Shown here: one piece after another, positions 16,129 through 23,924 of the stretch | Position numbering within the stretch: position 1 is the stretch's first letter | Layout of the letters: the number at the start of each line of letters is the position of its first letter | Assembly (NCBI GenBank): GCA_963770765.1 | Contig: CAVYQS010000012.1 | Span: 248,001 to 312,000, forward strand | Reading direction: 5' to 3' | Length of the DNA: 64,000 nucleotides | From: CAVPCY01 sp963770765 | GTDB taxonomy: Bacteria > Actinomycetota > Coriobacteriia > Anaerosomatales > PHET01 | Translations under genes and position numbers: made by a program | Notes under the pieces: generated by a model | What the model saw: only the letters and a program-made list of their open reading frames with translations | Databases searched by the model: none | Told to the model about the DNA's origin: nothing

Positions 16129-17337
16129 TCAGTTCACCAGCGTGATGACCTGGAACATCGGCAGATACAGGGCGATGACGATGCCACCGACGATCACACC
16201 GAGCGACGCCATCATCAGCGGCTCGATCAGCGAGGTGAGACCGTCGGTGGCCGTGGAGACCTCTTCGTCGTAGAACGCCGCGACCTTGTTGAGCATCTGG
16301 TCGAGAGCGCCGGTCTCTTCACCAACGGCGATCATCTGCACGAGCATCGAAGGGAACACCTTGCTCTCAGAGAGCGGCTTCGCGATCGTCTCGCCCTCTT
16401 TGATCGCCGAGCGCGCCTTGCGCACCGCGATCGCGATGACCTCGTTGCCGGCGGTATCGGCGACGATGTCGAGCGCCGAGAGGATCGGCACACCGGCCGC
16501 GACCAGGGTTCCGAAGGTCCGGGTGAACCGGGCGAGCGCGATCTTGCGCACGAGCGAACCGAAGACCGGCATCTGCAACTTGGCCCCGTCCCAGATCAGC
16601 TTGCCGGGACCTTTCGACCACCACTTGAACACGAAGATCGCGGTGATGAACGAGACCAGGGCGATGGCGCCCCCCCATCCCGCCACGAAGTTCGATATGT
16701 CCACGAGCAGCTGGGTCGCGAACGGAAGCTCGCCTCCCATGTCTGCGAACATCTTCTCGAACGTGGGAACGACGAACACCATCATCGCGGCCAACACGAT
16801 GAGTACGAGTCCACCCATGGCGATGGGATAGGTCATCGCCGACTTGATCTTGGCCTTGAGGGCGAGTTCCGCCTCGAGGTGGTCGGCGACCCGGTTGAGC
16901 ACTTCGTCGAGGACACCGCCTGTCTCACCTGCGCGAACCATGTTCACGAAGATCGGCGGGAACACCTTGGGGTGCCGACCCAGGGCGTCCGACAGCGACT
17001 GACCGGACTCGACGTCCTTGCCTATGCTCTGGATGACATCGCGAAGGCCGGCGCTCTCGGTCTGTGCCGAGAGGATCGTCAGACACTTGGTCAGTGACAG
17101 GCCGGCGTCGATCATCGTGGAGAACTGCCGTGCGAAGATCGACACGTCCTTGGGATTGACGCCCGTACCGAACTTGATCTCGTTGAGCGCGGCGAGGCCG
17201 CCCTGCTGATCAAGCTGGACGATGATGTAGCCCATCTGCGTGAGCCGAGCCTGAACGGCATCCTTGCTATCGCCGTCCAGCTTCCCCTTGAGGATCCGGC
17301 CCATCCTGTCACGCACTGAGTAGTTGAACGTAGCCAT
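16129..17337 (-). CDS. pilC: Type IV pilus inner-membrane platform protein
   Basis: 402 residues with the two GspF/PilC cytoplasmic helical-bundle repeats, each followed by membrane helices. The first repeat has FARQFSTMIDAGLSLTKCLTIL and the Gly/Glu signature FVNMVRAGETGGVLDEVLNRVADHLE. The second has FTRTFGTLVAAGVPILSALDIV and MIAVGEETGALDQMLNKVAAFYDEEV. Helices are at about 170-190, 215-235 and 375-395. It anchors the extension ATPase and accepts pilins. GGGAGC lies 7 bp upstream and the gene follows pilB1 by 35 bp. It is the only platform gene here, although two PilB-type ATPases are present. Confidence 0.94.
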   Translation of the reverse strand: MATFNYSVRDRMGRILKGKLDGDSKDAVQARLTQMGYIIVQLDQQGGLAALNEIKFGTGVNPKDVSIFARQFSTMIDAGLSLTKCLTILSAQTESAGLRDVIQSIGKDVESGQSLSDALGRHPKVFPPIFVNMVRAGETGGVLDEVLNRVADHLEAELALKAKIKSAMTYPIAMGGLVLIVLAAMMVFVVPTFEKMFADMGGELPFATQLLVDISNFVAGWGGAIALVSFITAIFVFKWWSKGPGKLIWDGAKLQMPVFGSLVRKIALARFTRTFGTLVAAGVPILSALDIVADTAGNEVIAIAVRKARSAIKEGETIAKPLSESKVFPSMLVQMIAVGEETGALDQMLNKVAAFYDEEVSTATDGLTSLIEPLMMASLGVIVGGIVIALYLPMFQVITLVN

Positions 17338-17372
17338 GGTCGCTCCCTGACCTCACTTTCGAACACCGCGGA

Positions 17373-19043
17373 TCACACGATCACTCGAACGACCTCTTCG
17401 ATCGACGTCTGTCCCATGCGTACCTTCTCGAGCCCGTCTTGCCTCAACGTCAGCATTCCTTGTTCGATCGCCAGCTTCTTGACGTTCTCCGCCGTGGCGT
17501 TCTCGACGCAGAGTTTCGATATCTCCTCGGTCATCATGAGCACCTCGTGCACTCCCACCCGACCGCGGTAGCCGGTACCGCCGCACTTCTTGCAGCCGAC
17601 CGCCCGAAACACCGACTCGGGTAGGTTATCGGCAGAGAAGCCAGCGTCGATGAGCACGTTTCGCTTGGGGCGGATCTCTTGCTTGCAGTCGGGACACAGC
17701 TTGCGTGCAAGGCGCTGGGCGAGCACGCAGTCGACCGCCGATGAGACCAGGAAGGGCTCGACGCCCATCTCGATGAGACGGGACACGGCACTGGAGGCGT
17801 CGTTGGTGTGCAATGTGGAGAGCACCAGGTGCCCGGTGAGCGCCGACTCGATCGCGATGTGCGCGGTCTCTTGGTCGCGGATCTCACCGACGAGGATCAC
17901 GTCGGGGGAGCAGCGCAGGAACGAGCGGAGTGCGCGGGCGAAGGTCAGCCCCGCCTTGTGGTTGACCTGGCACTGGTTCACGCCAGGCAGCCGGTACTCC
18001 ACGGGATCCTCGGCGGTCAGGATGTGGCGAGCCGGGTCGTTGAGGACGTTGATCGCAGCATAGAGCGACGTGGACTTGCCGGATCCGGTGGGACCCGTGA
18101 CGAGGATGGCGCCGTAAGGCTTGGTGAATGACGCCTGAAAGCGGTCCAGAGTCGCGGGAAGAAACCCCAGGTCGGACAGTTGCAGCAGGATCGAGTCCTT
18201 GCGCAGGATTCGCAGGACGATGCGCTCCCCGTAGACCGTCGGAAGCGTCGAGACGCGGAAGTCCATGCGGTGGACGCCTACCGAGACGGCACAGTGACCG
18301 TCTTGGGGCCGACGTGAGTCAGCGATGTCCATATCGGCCATGATCTTGAAGCGGGAGATCATCGCCTGCTGCGCGCTCTTGGGGCTGCGCATCACCTCGT
18401 GAAGGACGCCGTCCACTCGAAAACGAACGCGCAGGTCGGTCTCTTGCGGTTCGATGTGGATGTCGGAGGCGCGGTCGGTGACCGCCTTCTGGATGATGTA
18501 GTTGACGAGCTTGACCGCGGGGGCCTCGGACTCGATGTTGGTCATCTCGGCGAGATCGTCGGCCGACAGGTCGTCTGTTCCCAAGAACCCGTCGATGTCC
18601 CGGTGCTCGGCGACCTTGTAGTACTCCTCGATGGCGGCGATGATGTCGTCTTTCGTCGATATCGCCGGCCGAACCTCGAGGCCGCTGATGATCCTCAGAT
18701 CATCGAGCGCCAAGACGTTCTGCGGATCGGCCATCGCAACCAGGAGCGTACCCGCTTCGACCGACATGGGCATGAGCGTGTATCGCTCGGCGAGGTCCTT
18801 GGGGATAACGGCAACAGCGGTCGCGTCGGGGTGACGTTCCGAGAAGTCGATGTACTCGATCCCGATCTGCTTGGCCATCACCGACAGGATCGCACCCTGA
18901 GACGCATAGCCGAGATCGACCAAGACGCGACCGAGCGGACTGCCGGTGGCCGCATTGACCTCGAGCGCGTCGTTGAGCTGCCGATCGGTGATGATGCCGG
19001 CCCGCATGAGAAGCTGGCCTAGCCGTTGAACCGTCTCCGCCAC
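17373..19043 (-). CDS. pilB: Type IV pilus extension ATPase (PilB/GspE), copy 1
   Basis: 556 residues from GTG at 19043 (GAAGGA 6 bp upstream; the open frame upstream to 19094 has no homology). The N-terminal MshEN domain matches the c-di-GMP-binding pattern RLGxxLxxxGxxxxxxLxxAL (RLGQLLMRAGIITDRQLNDAL). The C-terminal hexameric ATPase core has Walker A GPTGSGKSTSLY, an Asp box, Walker B ILVGEIRDQETA, a His box, and a zinc tetracysteine (CPDC, CKKC). It powers pilin addition through PilC, encoded next. Directly downstream of the GTPase module. No PilT-type retraction ATPase is found in the window. Confidence 0.93.
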   Translation of the reverse strand: MAETVQRLGQLLMRAGIITDRQLNDALEVNAATGSPLGRVLVDLGYASQGAILSVMAKQIGIEYIDFSERHPDATAVAVIPKDLAERYTLMPMSVEAGTLLVAMADPQNVLALDDLRIISGLEVRPAISTKDDIIAAIEEYYKVAEHRDIDGFLGTDDLSADDLAEMTNIESEAPAVKLVNYIIQKAVTDRASDIHIEPQETDLRVRFRVDGVLHEVMRSPKSAQQAMISRFKIMADMDIADSRRPQDGHCAVSVGVHRMDFRVSTLPTVYGERIVLRILRKDSILLQLSDLGFLPATLDRFQASFTKPYGAILVTGPTGSGKSTSLYAAINVLNDPARHILTAEDPVEYRLPGVNQCQVNHKAGLTFARALRSFLRCSPDVILVGEIRDQETAHIAIESALTGHLVLSTLHTNDASSAVSRLIEMGVEPFLVSSAVDCVLAQRLARKLCPDCKQEIRPKRNVLIDAGFSADNLPESVFRAVGCKKCGGTGYRGRVGVHEVLMMTEEISKLCVENATAENVKKLAIEQGMLTLRQDGLEKVRMGQTSIEEVVRVIV

Positions 19044-19123
19044 GTGTAATCCTTCAGCTCCCAGATGCGCATGACGCATCCATCGCCCGTGCATGATCGG
19101 CGATCATGCGTACCACAAGGGAG

Positions 19124-20443
19124 TTATCGGCTTGTGTCGCGCGTGGCGTTAAGGTCAATGAGAAGCGCGTCGGCGTACTTGCGGAATCGGTCATACGTGG
19201 CGCTCCCGGCTCGTACCCCGACCCGGGACTCCCCGAACCACATCTCGACCGGAGCGGCCAGGACCACGTCTGGGGCCGATTCCCTGCCGCCCCTGCGAGG
19301 TTCCGCCAGTTCCTTCTCAACAGGCTCCAGTGAGCGATCGCTCGCGTGCAGCGCCACGAGCGCTTCCGGTCTGACGTGTGCAACGGGCCTCGGCTTCGAT
19401 GGGTGCTGCGGTGCCGGCGCGGTCGCCGGAGCGGTCGAGGTGTCCAGAGGGCCGGCGACCCGAACTGCGGGGCGCCCGACCGGCATCGGCACTGTCTCCA
19501 CCCTCGGTGGCGCGGTGAGGCTCGCGAGTGGTGCTGCGGGCTCCGGCACCAGCTCGGGTAGTGGTTCGGGTAGCGGCTCCGGTGCGGGCAGCGGCTCCGG
19601 TGCGGGTAGTGGCTCGGGTAGCGGCTCGGGTTCGGGCAGTGGCTCCGGCTCCGGCTCGGGCAGTGGCTCCGGCTCCGGCTCGGGTAGCGGCTCCGGTGCG
19701 GGTAGTGGCTCGGGTAGCGGCTCGGGTTCGGGCAGTGGCTCCGGCTCGGGTAGCGGCTCCGGCTCCGGCTCGGGTAGCGGCTCCGGCATCGGGGCGATTT
19801 CAGGTTCAGGCTCGGAAACGAGTGCGGCATCTGATTCGGCGACGTCACCGACCGAAGCCTGCTCGAGCCGAGCCAGCGTCTCAGCGAGTTCCACGTCCTC
19901 GATCACCGGCGGCACATCCGGGATCGCAGGAGGCTCAGAAGGAGCCACGATCGCGACGGGCGCGGAACCCGAGGGATGCACCTCGGGCACGAGTCCTGCC
20001 CACGGCGCCACGACTTCGCCAACTCGCGCTCCGGGCTCGAGCTCGGCGAGTCCTTGGGGCTCCACCACCCACGAATCATGCGGCTCGTGTGGCACCTGCG
20101 CCGACGGTGACGGCTCGTACGACGAGATGCGGCGGTCGAGTGAGACGCTGTCGAGATCGCCGGAGGGTGCGGGTTCCTCGGGAGGAGTCCATTGAGTCGG
20201 CCCGAGCGGTGCGAGCAGAGCGGCGGTGGGCAGCTCCTGCGAGAGCGCCTCATCGAGCCCGTCGAGACTCGCATCCACCGGGCGGTCCACCGGCGTCTGT
20301 GCGGCAGCCTCGTCCATTCGGGCTTGCGCCGCCTCGACTCGCTCCTCACGCATGGACCGCACCAGCGCGACGACGAAGACGATAGCCGTGACTGCGAACA
20401 CCGCGAGTGCGGCGCCCAGAATGATCTCAGACGAAACCGTCAC
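19124..20443 (-). CDS. Membrane-anchored Pro/Glu-repeat protein linked to the pilus GTPase module
   Basis: 439 residues. An N-terminal membrane helix (IILGAALAVFAVTAIVFVVALV) is followed by a basic/acidic coiled stretch, an acidic linker, then about 90 residues of tandem PEP/PEPLPEP repeats (roughly residues 217-300). A conserved-looking C-terminal region follows (EPRRGGRESAPDVVLAAPVEMWFGESRVGVRAG). The repeats would form an extended rod, comparable in style to FimV or TonB spacers, spanning wall or cytoplasm. No family assigned. It sits 4 bp after the GTPase and 80 bp before pilB1, so a scaffold between the GTPase switch and the pilus motor is a reasonable but untested idea. Translation of the repeats should depend on EF-P, encoded in this window. 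Confidence 0.6.
   Translation of the reverse strand: MTVSSEIILGAALAVFAVTAIVFVVALVRSMREERVEAAQARMDEAAAQTPVDRPVDASLDGLDEALSQELPTAALLAPLGPTQWTPPEEPAPSGDLDSVSLDRRISSYEPSPSAQVPHEPHDSWVVEPQGLAELEPGARVGEVVAPWAGLVPEVHPSGSAPVAIVAPSEPPAIPDVPPVIEDVELAETLARLEQASVGDVAESDAALVSEPEPEIAPMPEPLPEPEPEPLPEPEPLPEPEPLPEPLPAPEPLPEPEPEPLPEPEPEPLPEPEPLPEPLPAPEPLPAPEPLPEPLPELVPEPAAPLASLTAPPRVETVPMPVGRPAVRVAGPLDTSTAPATAPAPQHPSKPRPVAHVRPEALVALHASDRSLEPVEKELAEPRRGGRESAPDVVLAAPVEMWFGESRVGVRAGSATYDRFRKYADALLIDLNATRDTSR
19549..19792. repeat. Tandem coding repeat (PEP/PEPLPEP)
   Basis: About 244 bp of imperfect short tandem units built from ggctc(c/g)gg(c/t)(a/t)(g/c) blocks. They encode alternating Pro-Glu and Pro-Leu in the minus-strand membrane protein. 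On the plus strand they spell Gly-Ser runs, which is a shadow frame. Such arrays change length by slippage and are prone to assembly collapse. Confidence 0.8.
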
Positions 20444-20447
20444 CAGC

Positions 20448-20975
20448 TCAGCTCATGCTCTCGAGGATCCTGCGAAGCAGCGCGAGCAAGACGGCCTTCA
20501 CGGATTCTCTGTCACGCGCATCCATCGGCAGCAAGGGCACGCCAGCGGGCAACTCAAGATCCTCCCTCACCTGCAGCAAGGAGTCCGTGTCGTCGGCGTC
20601 GACCTTGTTGGCGGCCACCACGAAGGGGACATCTGACATCTCGGTGAAGAAGGTGATCATCTCGCGTGCGTCCGCAAGCGCACTCGGTTCCGCCGCGTCC
20701 ACAAGGACGACGAAGCCGAGCATGCCCTCAGACAACGTCTCCCACATGAAGGAGAACCGGGCTTGCCCGGGAGTGCCGAACAGGTAGAGGACCACGTCAT
20801 CCGAGACGGTGATGCGTCCAAAGTCCATGGCGACGGTGGTTTCGCCTTTGCCCTCGCCGGACACGTCACTGACCTGACGTTCCGTCGAAAGCACCGTGAT
20901 CTCGCTGACAGACCTGATGAACGTGGTCTTGCCCGCATTGAACGGTCCCGTGACGACTACTTTCACAGACTGCAT
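20448..20975 (-). CDS. Small Ras-like GTPase (CvnD/MglA-type)
   Basis: 175-residue GTPase. G1 is GPFNAGKTTF near residue 9, the G3-like motif is FGTPGQARF, and G4 is AANKVD. All nucleotide-contact motifs are present, so it should switch. The FGTPGQxRFxFMWE pattern is that of the Streptomyces conservon CvnD proteins and related small prokaryotic GTPases. Family members work with roadblock/LC7 partners that act as GAP or scaffold, and one is encoded two genes upstream. In Myxococcus and Thermus the comparable MglA-MglB pair controls type IV pilus polarity. Here the gene is sandwiched between the DUF4388 and Pro/Glu-repeat genes, immediately upstream of pilB1-pilC. Confidence 0.85.
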   Translation of the reverse strand: MQSVKVVVTGPFNAGKTTFIRSVSEITVLSTERQVSDVSGEGKGETTVAMDFGRITVSDDVVLYLFGTPGQARFSFMWETLSEGMLGFVVLVDAAEPSALADAREMITFFTEMSDVPFVVAANKVDADDTDSLLQVREDLELPAGVPLLPMDARDRESVKAVLLALLRRILESMS

Positions 20976-20987
20976 GGACCGCTCCCT

Positions 20988-23150
20988 CTAGAGTCTTTCG
21001 ATGCCGTCGATGATTCTGAGCAGCGTCTCGCGGTCTACCCTGAGGTCCCGGTGCAAGCCCGCACCCTCTTCAGGCAACGGGTTCACGCTCGCGGTCGGCC
21101 TGACGGGCGCGCCGCGACGTTCTGCGCCCGTGAGTGCCGACAGCTCATCGTTGAGCCCACCCGAGAATCCCAAGTCGTCGATGCTGATGTCCGACAGGTA
21201 GGCATCCGTCGAGATGACACCGGATCCTCGCTCCGACTCGGCATCGCGCAGCAGTTCGTCGTCGAAACCCTCGACGGCCTGGCTGGCCGGCTCTCGCACC
21301 GGCAACTCGTCTTCGTCGCCCACCTCCAACGACTCGATCAGACCCGAGAAGTCCATATCGGAACTCGCGGTCTCCTCGGCCAACCGAGACCCGTCTTCGA
21401 ACGTGGCGGGCGCGGGCTCCGATGCCGTGGGGACCGCCTCTATCGTGAGCTCGGTGGAGACGATCTCGCCGAGCCATTCCACGTCCTCATCGATCGAGTC
21501 CGATACAGGCTGAGCGTCTCCAACTGAAGGGACCTCCGGCCCGGAGTCCACGACCGCCGATGCGGACTCAAGCACGTCCGTCGCCTCAGACTCCGGCACC
21601 GCCTCGAAGCCCGGCTCATGCTCGATCTCGGCACCACTGTCGAGTTCACCAAGACCGAGTGCCATCAGTTCACGGGCGAAGCCATCCGCCAACGGTGGCT
21701 CGTCGGCGACGGACTCCGTCGCGCTCTCGTCGTACTCGGAGGCGAACGACTCTCCCGACGCGGCGGACGTCCGCGTGTCGTCCTCGACATCAGTGAGATC
21801 GGCCGGCTGCGAGACCATGCTCGCCTCGAGATCGGCGGCAACGGCTTCGGTTGCTGCCGGCTCGACTTCCGCGAGCTCCGTATCGATCGCGGCCAGCGGG
21901 GGCTCGGTGGGGTATTCGACGGGCGCGGGCGCGGAGATGCCGAGCATCTCCTCGACCGACTGCACGCCAACCAGATCGGCCTCGACCGTGTCTTGCGGTT
22001 GATGCGTGATGAACGCCGGCTCCTCGGCCGGTACGTGCGCCTGCCTCGGGGCAGGCTGTACCGCAACGGGCTCCGGGACCTCCGCAGGCACCCCGAGGAT
22101 CGCCCCCATGAACTCCTCGAGAACGACCTGATCCTCGTCGGTGGGCGCATCGCCTTGAGCGCCCAGGAACTCGGGTATCTCGGCAGGCCCCTCGTAGGCG
22201 GGCTCGAGGGGAGCCGACACCACAGGGATCAGCGGCAGCTCAACACCCTCGACCTCTGCCACCGGCTGGCCGGCAGCCTGAGGGGCCGCTGCGACTTCGG
22301 GAGCGATCTCGTCCGCGTCCCGAAACGGCATGGGCGCAGGCTTCTCGACCGGCTGCACCCGCTGGGCCTCGAGACTCGACAGGCGCGCCTCTCGCTGGAG
22401 GCGTTCGGCCCGATTACGAGTGACCTCGTCGTCGGTGGCGAACTCGAGCAGACCGGCGCTGAACAGCCCGTACACGACTCGGGCCACCTCGAAGTCGGTG
22501 CGATGAGTGGCGGCGGCGAGCTCGGCGACGGACATCGAACCATCGACCAACACCAGTAGCTGCCACTCCATCGGCTTGAGAGATATCTCGAAGGTGCCCT
22601 CGCCCGGTGCGGTCGCCATCTTGAAGACGACGTCCATCGACGGGATCTTCTTTCGGATGCGAGCCCACTCCTCGAGTCGCCGTGAGCCCTCCATCACGAC
22701 GTTCTCGATGGAGACGGCGAGACCGATATCCTCCTCGACGACCGTGGGCATGGGCTCGAAGTCGAACTCGCCGTCGTCCCAGCGCATCAGGTCGAATATG
22801 GTGTCCTGTATCTGCTCTTGAACGAATCCCTCGAGGACCTTCTCGGTGATGTATGCCTCATCAACGAGGATCTGCCCGAGACGACGGCCGGCTTCAGGCT
22901 CGCCGGCCCGGAGCTCCAGCGCCCGTTCAAGCGCCTGAGGAGTGATGCGCTGCGAACTCACGAGGCGCTCGCCGAGCGGCTGCGTGTGCCAGTTCGAGGA
23001 TGCGAAGAACACGTCCCCGTCGCGGAACCAGACGCTCCCGTGGGCGGCATCGCTGCGAACGATGCGCAAGACGCCCGTCTTCCGACTGAACGTGATCAGC
23101 TGGAAGACGTCCGGAAGACTGAAGTCCTTGAGGTTCCCACGCAGCGCCAT
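20988..23150 (-). CDS. DUF4388 (PatA N-terminal-like) protein with long acidic tail
   Basis: 720 residues. The N-terminal DUF4388 domain (ALRGNLKDFSLPDVFQLITFSRKTGVLRI, then GSVWFRDGDVFFASSN) is found in GTPase/roadblock-linked regulators and response regulators. A repeated helical part follows with RLGQILVDEAYITEKVLEGF and DLMRWDDGEFDFEPM, then a winged-helix-like region (LVLVDGSMSVAELAAAT). From about residue 270 to 640 it is an acidic, low-complexity, probably disordered region. The C-terminal tail (VNPLPEEGAGLHRDLRVDRETLLRIIDGIERL) looks folded. Twelve bp upstream of the GTPase. It probably links the roadblock/GTPase pair to another partner; no enzymatic motif is seen. Confidence 0.75.
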   Translation of the reverse strand: MALRGNLKDFSLPDVFQLITFSRKTGVLRIVRSDAAHGSVWFRDGDVFFASSNWHTQPLGERLVSSQRITPQALERALELRAGEPEAGRRLGQILVDEAYITEKVLEGFVQEQIQDTIFDLMRWDDGEFDFEPMPTVVEEDIGLAVSIENVVMEGSRRLEEWARIRKKIPSMDVVFKMATAPGEGTFEISLKPMEWQLLVLVDGSMSVAELAAATHRTDFEVARVVYGLFSAGLLEFATDDEVTRNRAERLQREARLSSLEAQRVQPVEKPAPMPFRDADEIAPEVAAAPQAAGQPVAEVEGVELPLIPVVSAPLEPAYEGPAEIPEFLGAQGDAPTDEDQVVLEEFMGAILGVPAEVPEPVAVQPAPRQAHVPAEEPAFITHQPQDTVEADLVGVQSVEEMLGISAPAPVEYPTEPPLAAIDTELAEVEPAATEAVAADLEASMVSQPADLTDVEDDTRTSAASGESFASEYDESATESVADEPPLADGFARELMALGLGELDSGAEIEHEPGFEAVPESEATDVLESASAVVDSGPEVPSVGDAQPVSDSIDEDVEWLGEIVSTELTIEAVPTASEPAPATFEDGSRLAEETASSDMDFSGLIESLEVGDEDELPVREPASQAVEGFDDELLRDAESERGSGVISTDAYLSDISIDDLGFSGGLNDELSALTGAERRGAPVRPTASVNPLPEEGAGLHRDLRVDRETLLRIIDGIERL

Positions 23151-23189
23151 CGCGCGATCCGAATCCGTTCTGTGGTCGTGTGGACGGTG

Positions 23190-23759
23190 CTAGCCGAGAA
23201 TCTGAGCGATCGTGCCGGCCGCCTCGCGCATATCGTAAAGGACGAGTCCCAACTTCGCGTCAGTATCCGCGAGACACGTGAGAACCGCGCGGTTCCCTGC
23301 GGCGATAAGCATCACGTACCCGCCGTCACCTTCGATGAACACCTGCGTCAACTGACCTCGACCCAGCTCGGTAGCTGCGCGTTCGCCAAGGCCGAGAATG
23401 GCCGCAGACATCGCGCCGACGCGATCCTCTTGCATGCCCTCCGGCAACGCTGACGCCATGGTGAAGCCGTCGAGCGACACGAGTGCGGCGGCTTGGATCT
23501 CCTGGCTGTCGAGCATGAGCTGATTGAGGGCCTGGGCGAGTCGCTCTTCTCGGCTCGCGGTCCTCTCGGGAACCGATACCGGTGTGGTCGTGGGGAGTTC
23601 GTCGTAGACCGGCGCAGGCGCGGCGACCGCAGACGGGACAGGTGTAGGCTCGGGCGCGACCGGCACGACTACCGGAGCGGTGACGTCTCCCCCCGTTTCG
23701 TCGAGCAGCTCGTCGTCAGAATCACCCAGAAAGAAGTCGCCGAACGCGTTTTCCGCCAT
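23190..23759 (-). CDS. Roadblock/LC7-domain protein (MglB/CvnB-like)
   Basis: 189 residues. An acidic, Pro-rich disordered N-terminus (about 70 residues) precedes a roadblock/LC7 domain (LAQALNQLMLDSQEIQAAALVSLDGFTMASALPEG ... GYVMLIAAGNRAVLTCLADTDAKLGLVLYDM). These dimeric domains bind small GTPases as GAP or scaffold. It is first in the run roadblock, DUF4388, GTPase, Pro/Glu membrane protein, pilB1, pilC, with gaps of 39, 12, 4 and 80 bp and 35 bp to pilC. The order of genes implies one operon and a link between GTPase state and pilus motor. Confidence 0.88.
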   Translation of the reverse strand: MAENAFGDFFLGDSDDELLDETGGDVTAPVVVPVAPEPTPVPSAVAAPAPVYDELPTTTPVSVPERTASREERLAQALNQLMLDSQEIQAAALVSLDGFTMASALPEGMQEDRVGAMSAAILGLGERAATELGRGQLTQVFIEGDGGYVMLIAAGNRAVLTCLADTDAKLGLVLYDMREAAGTIAQILG

Positions 23760-23803
23760 GCCTCAGACACCTCTCGACGATCCCCGCACCGTGCCCGCTC
23801 ACC

Positions 23804-23823
23804 GTTCACGTTCCCTTGTGAAC
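23804..23823. promoter_or_regulatory. Inverted repeat upstream of the roadblock-GTPase-pilBC operon
   Basis: GTTCAC-N8-GTGAAC, a perfect 6-bp inverted repeat 45-64 bp upstream of the roadblock gene in the 165-bp gap after pilB2. It could be an operator. A weak -10 (TATTGT) lies about 30 bp further upstream. Confidence 0.3.
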
Positions 23824-23924
23824 GCGCCCCTGACGAGCCAGACAATACTCTCACGAAGGCCCAGGTGACACAACACGGCGAACAGCACAGTGACACGTGT
23901 TGACCGATACTCACGTGCGCATGA

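Noticed and set aside
19549..19792. CRISPR-like repeat array
   Set aside because: Units are short, contiguous and lack spacers; they are coding PEP repeats.
19065..20195. Plus-strand Gly-Ser-rich protein of 376 codons
   Set aside because: It is the complement of the Pro/Glu-repeat gene; Gly-Ser runs result from the repeat DNA read backwards, and no start signal supports it.
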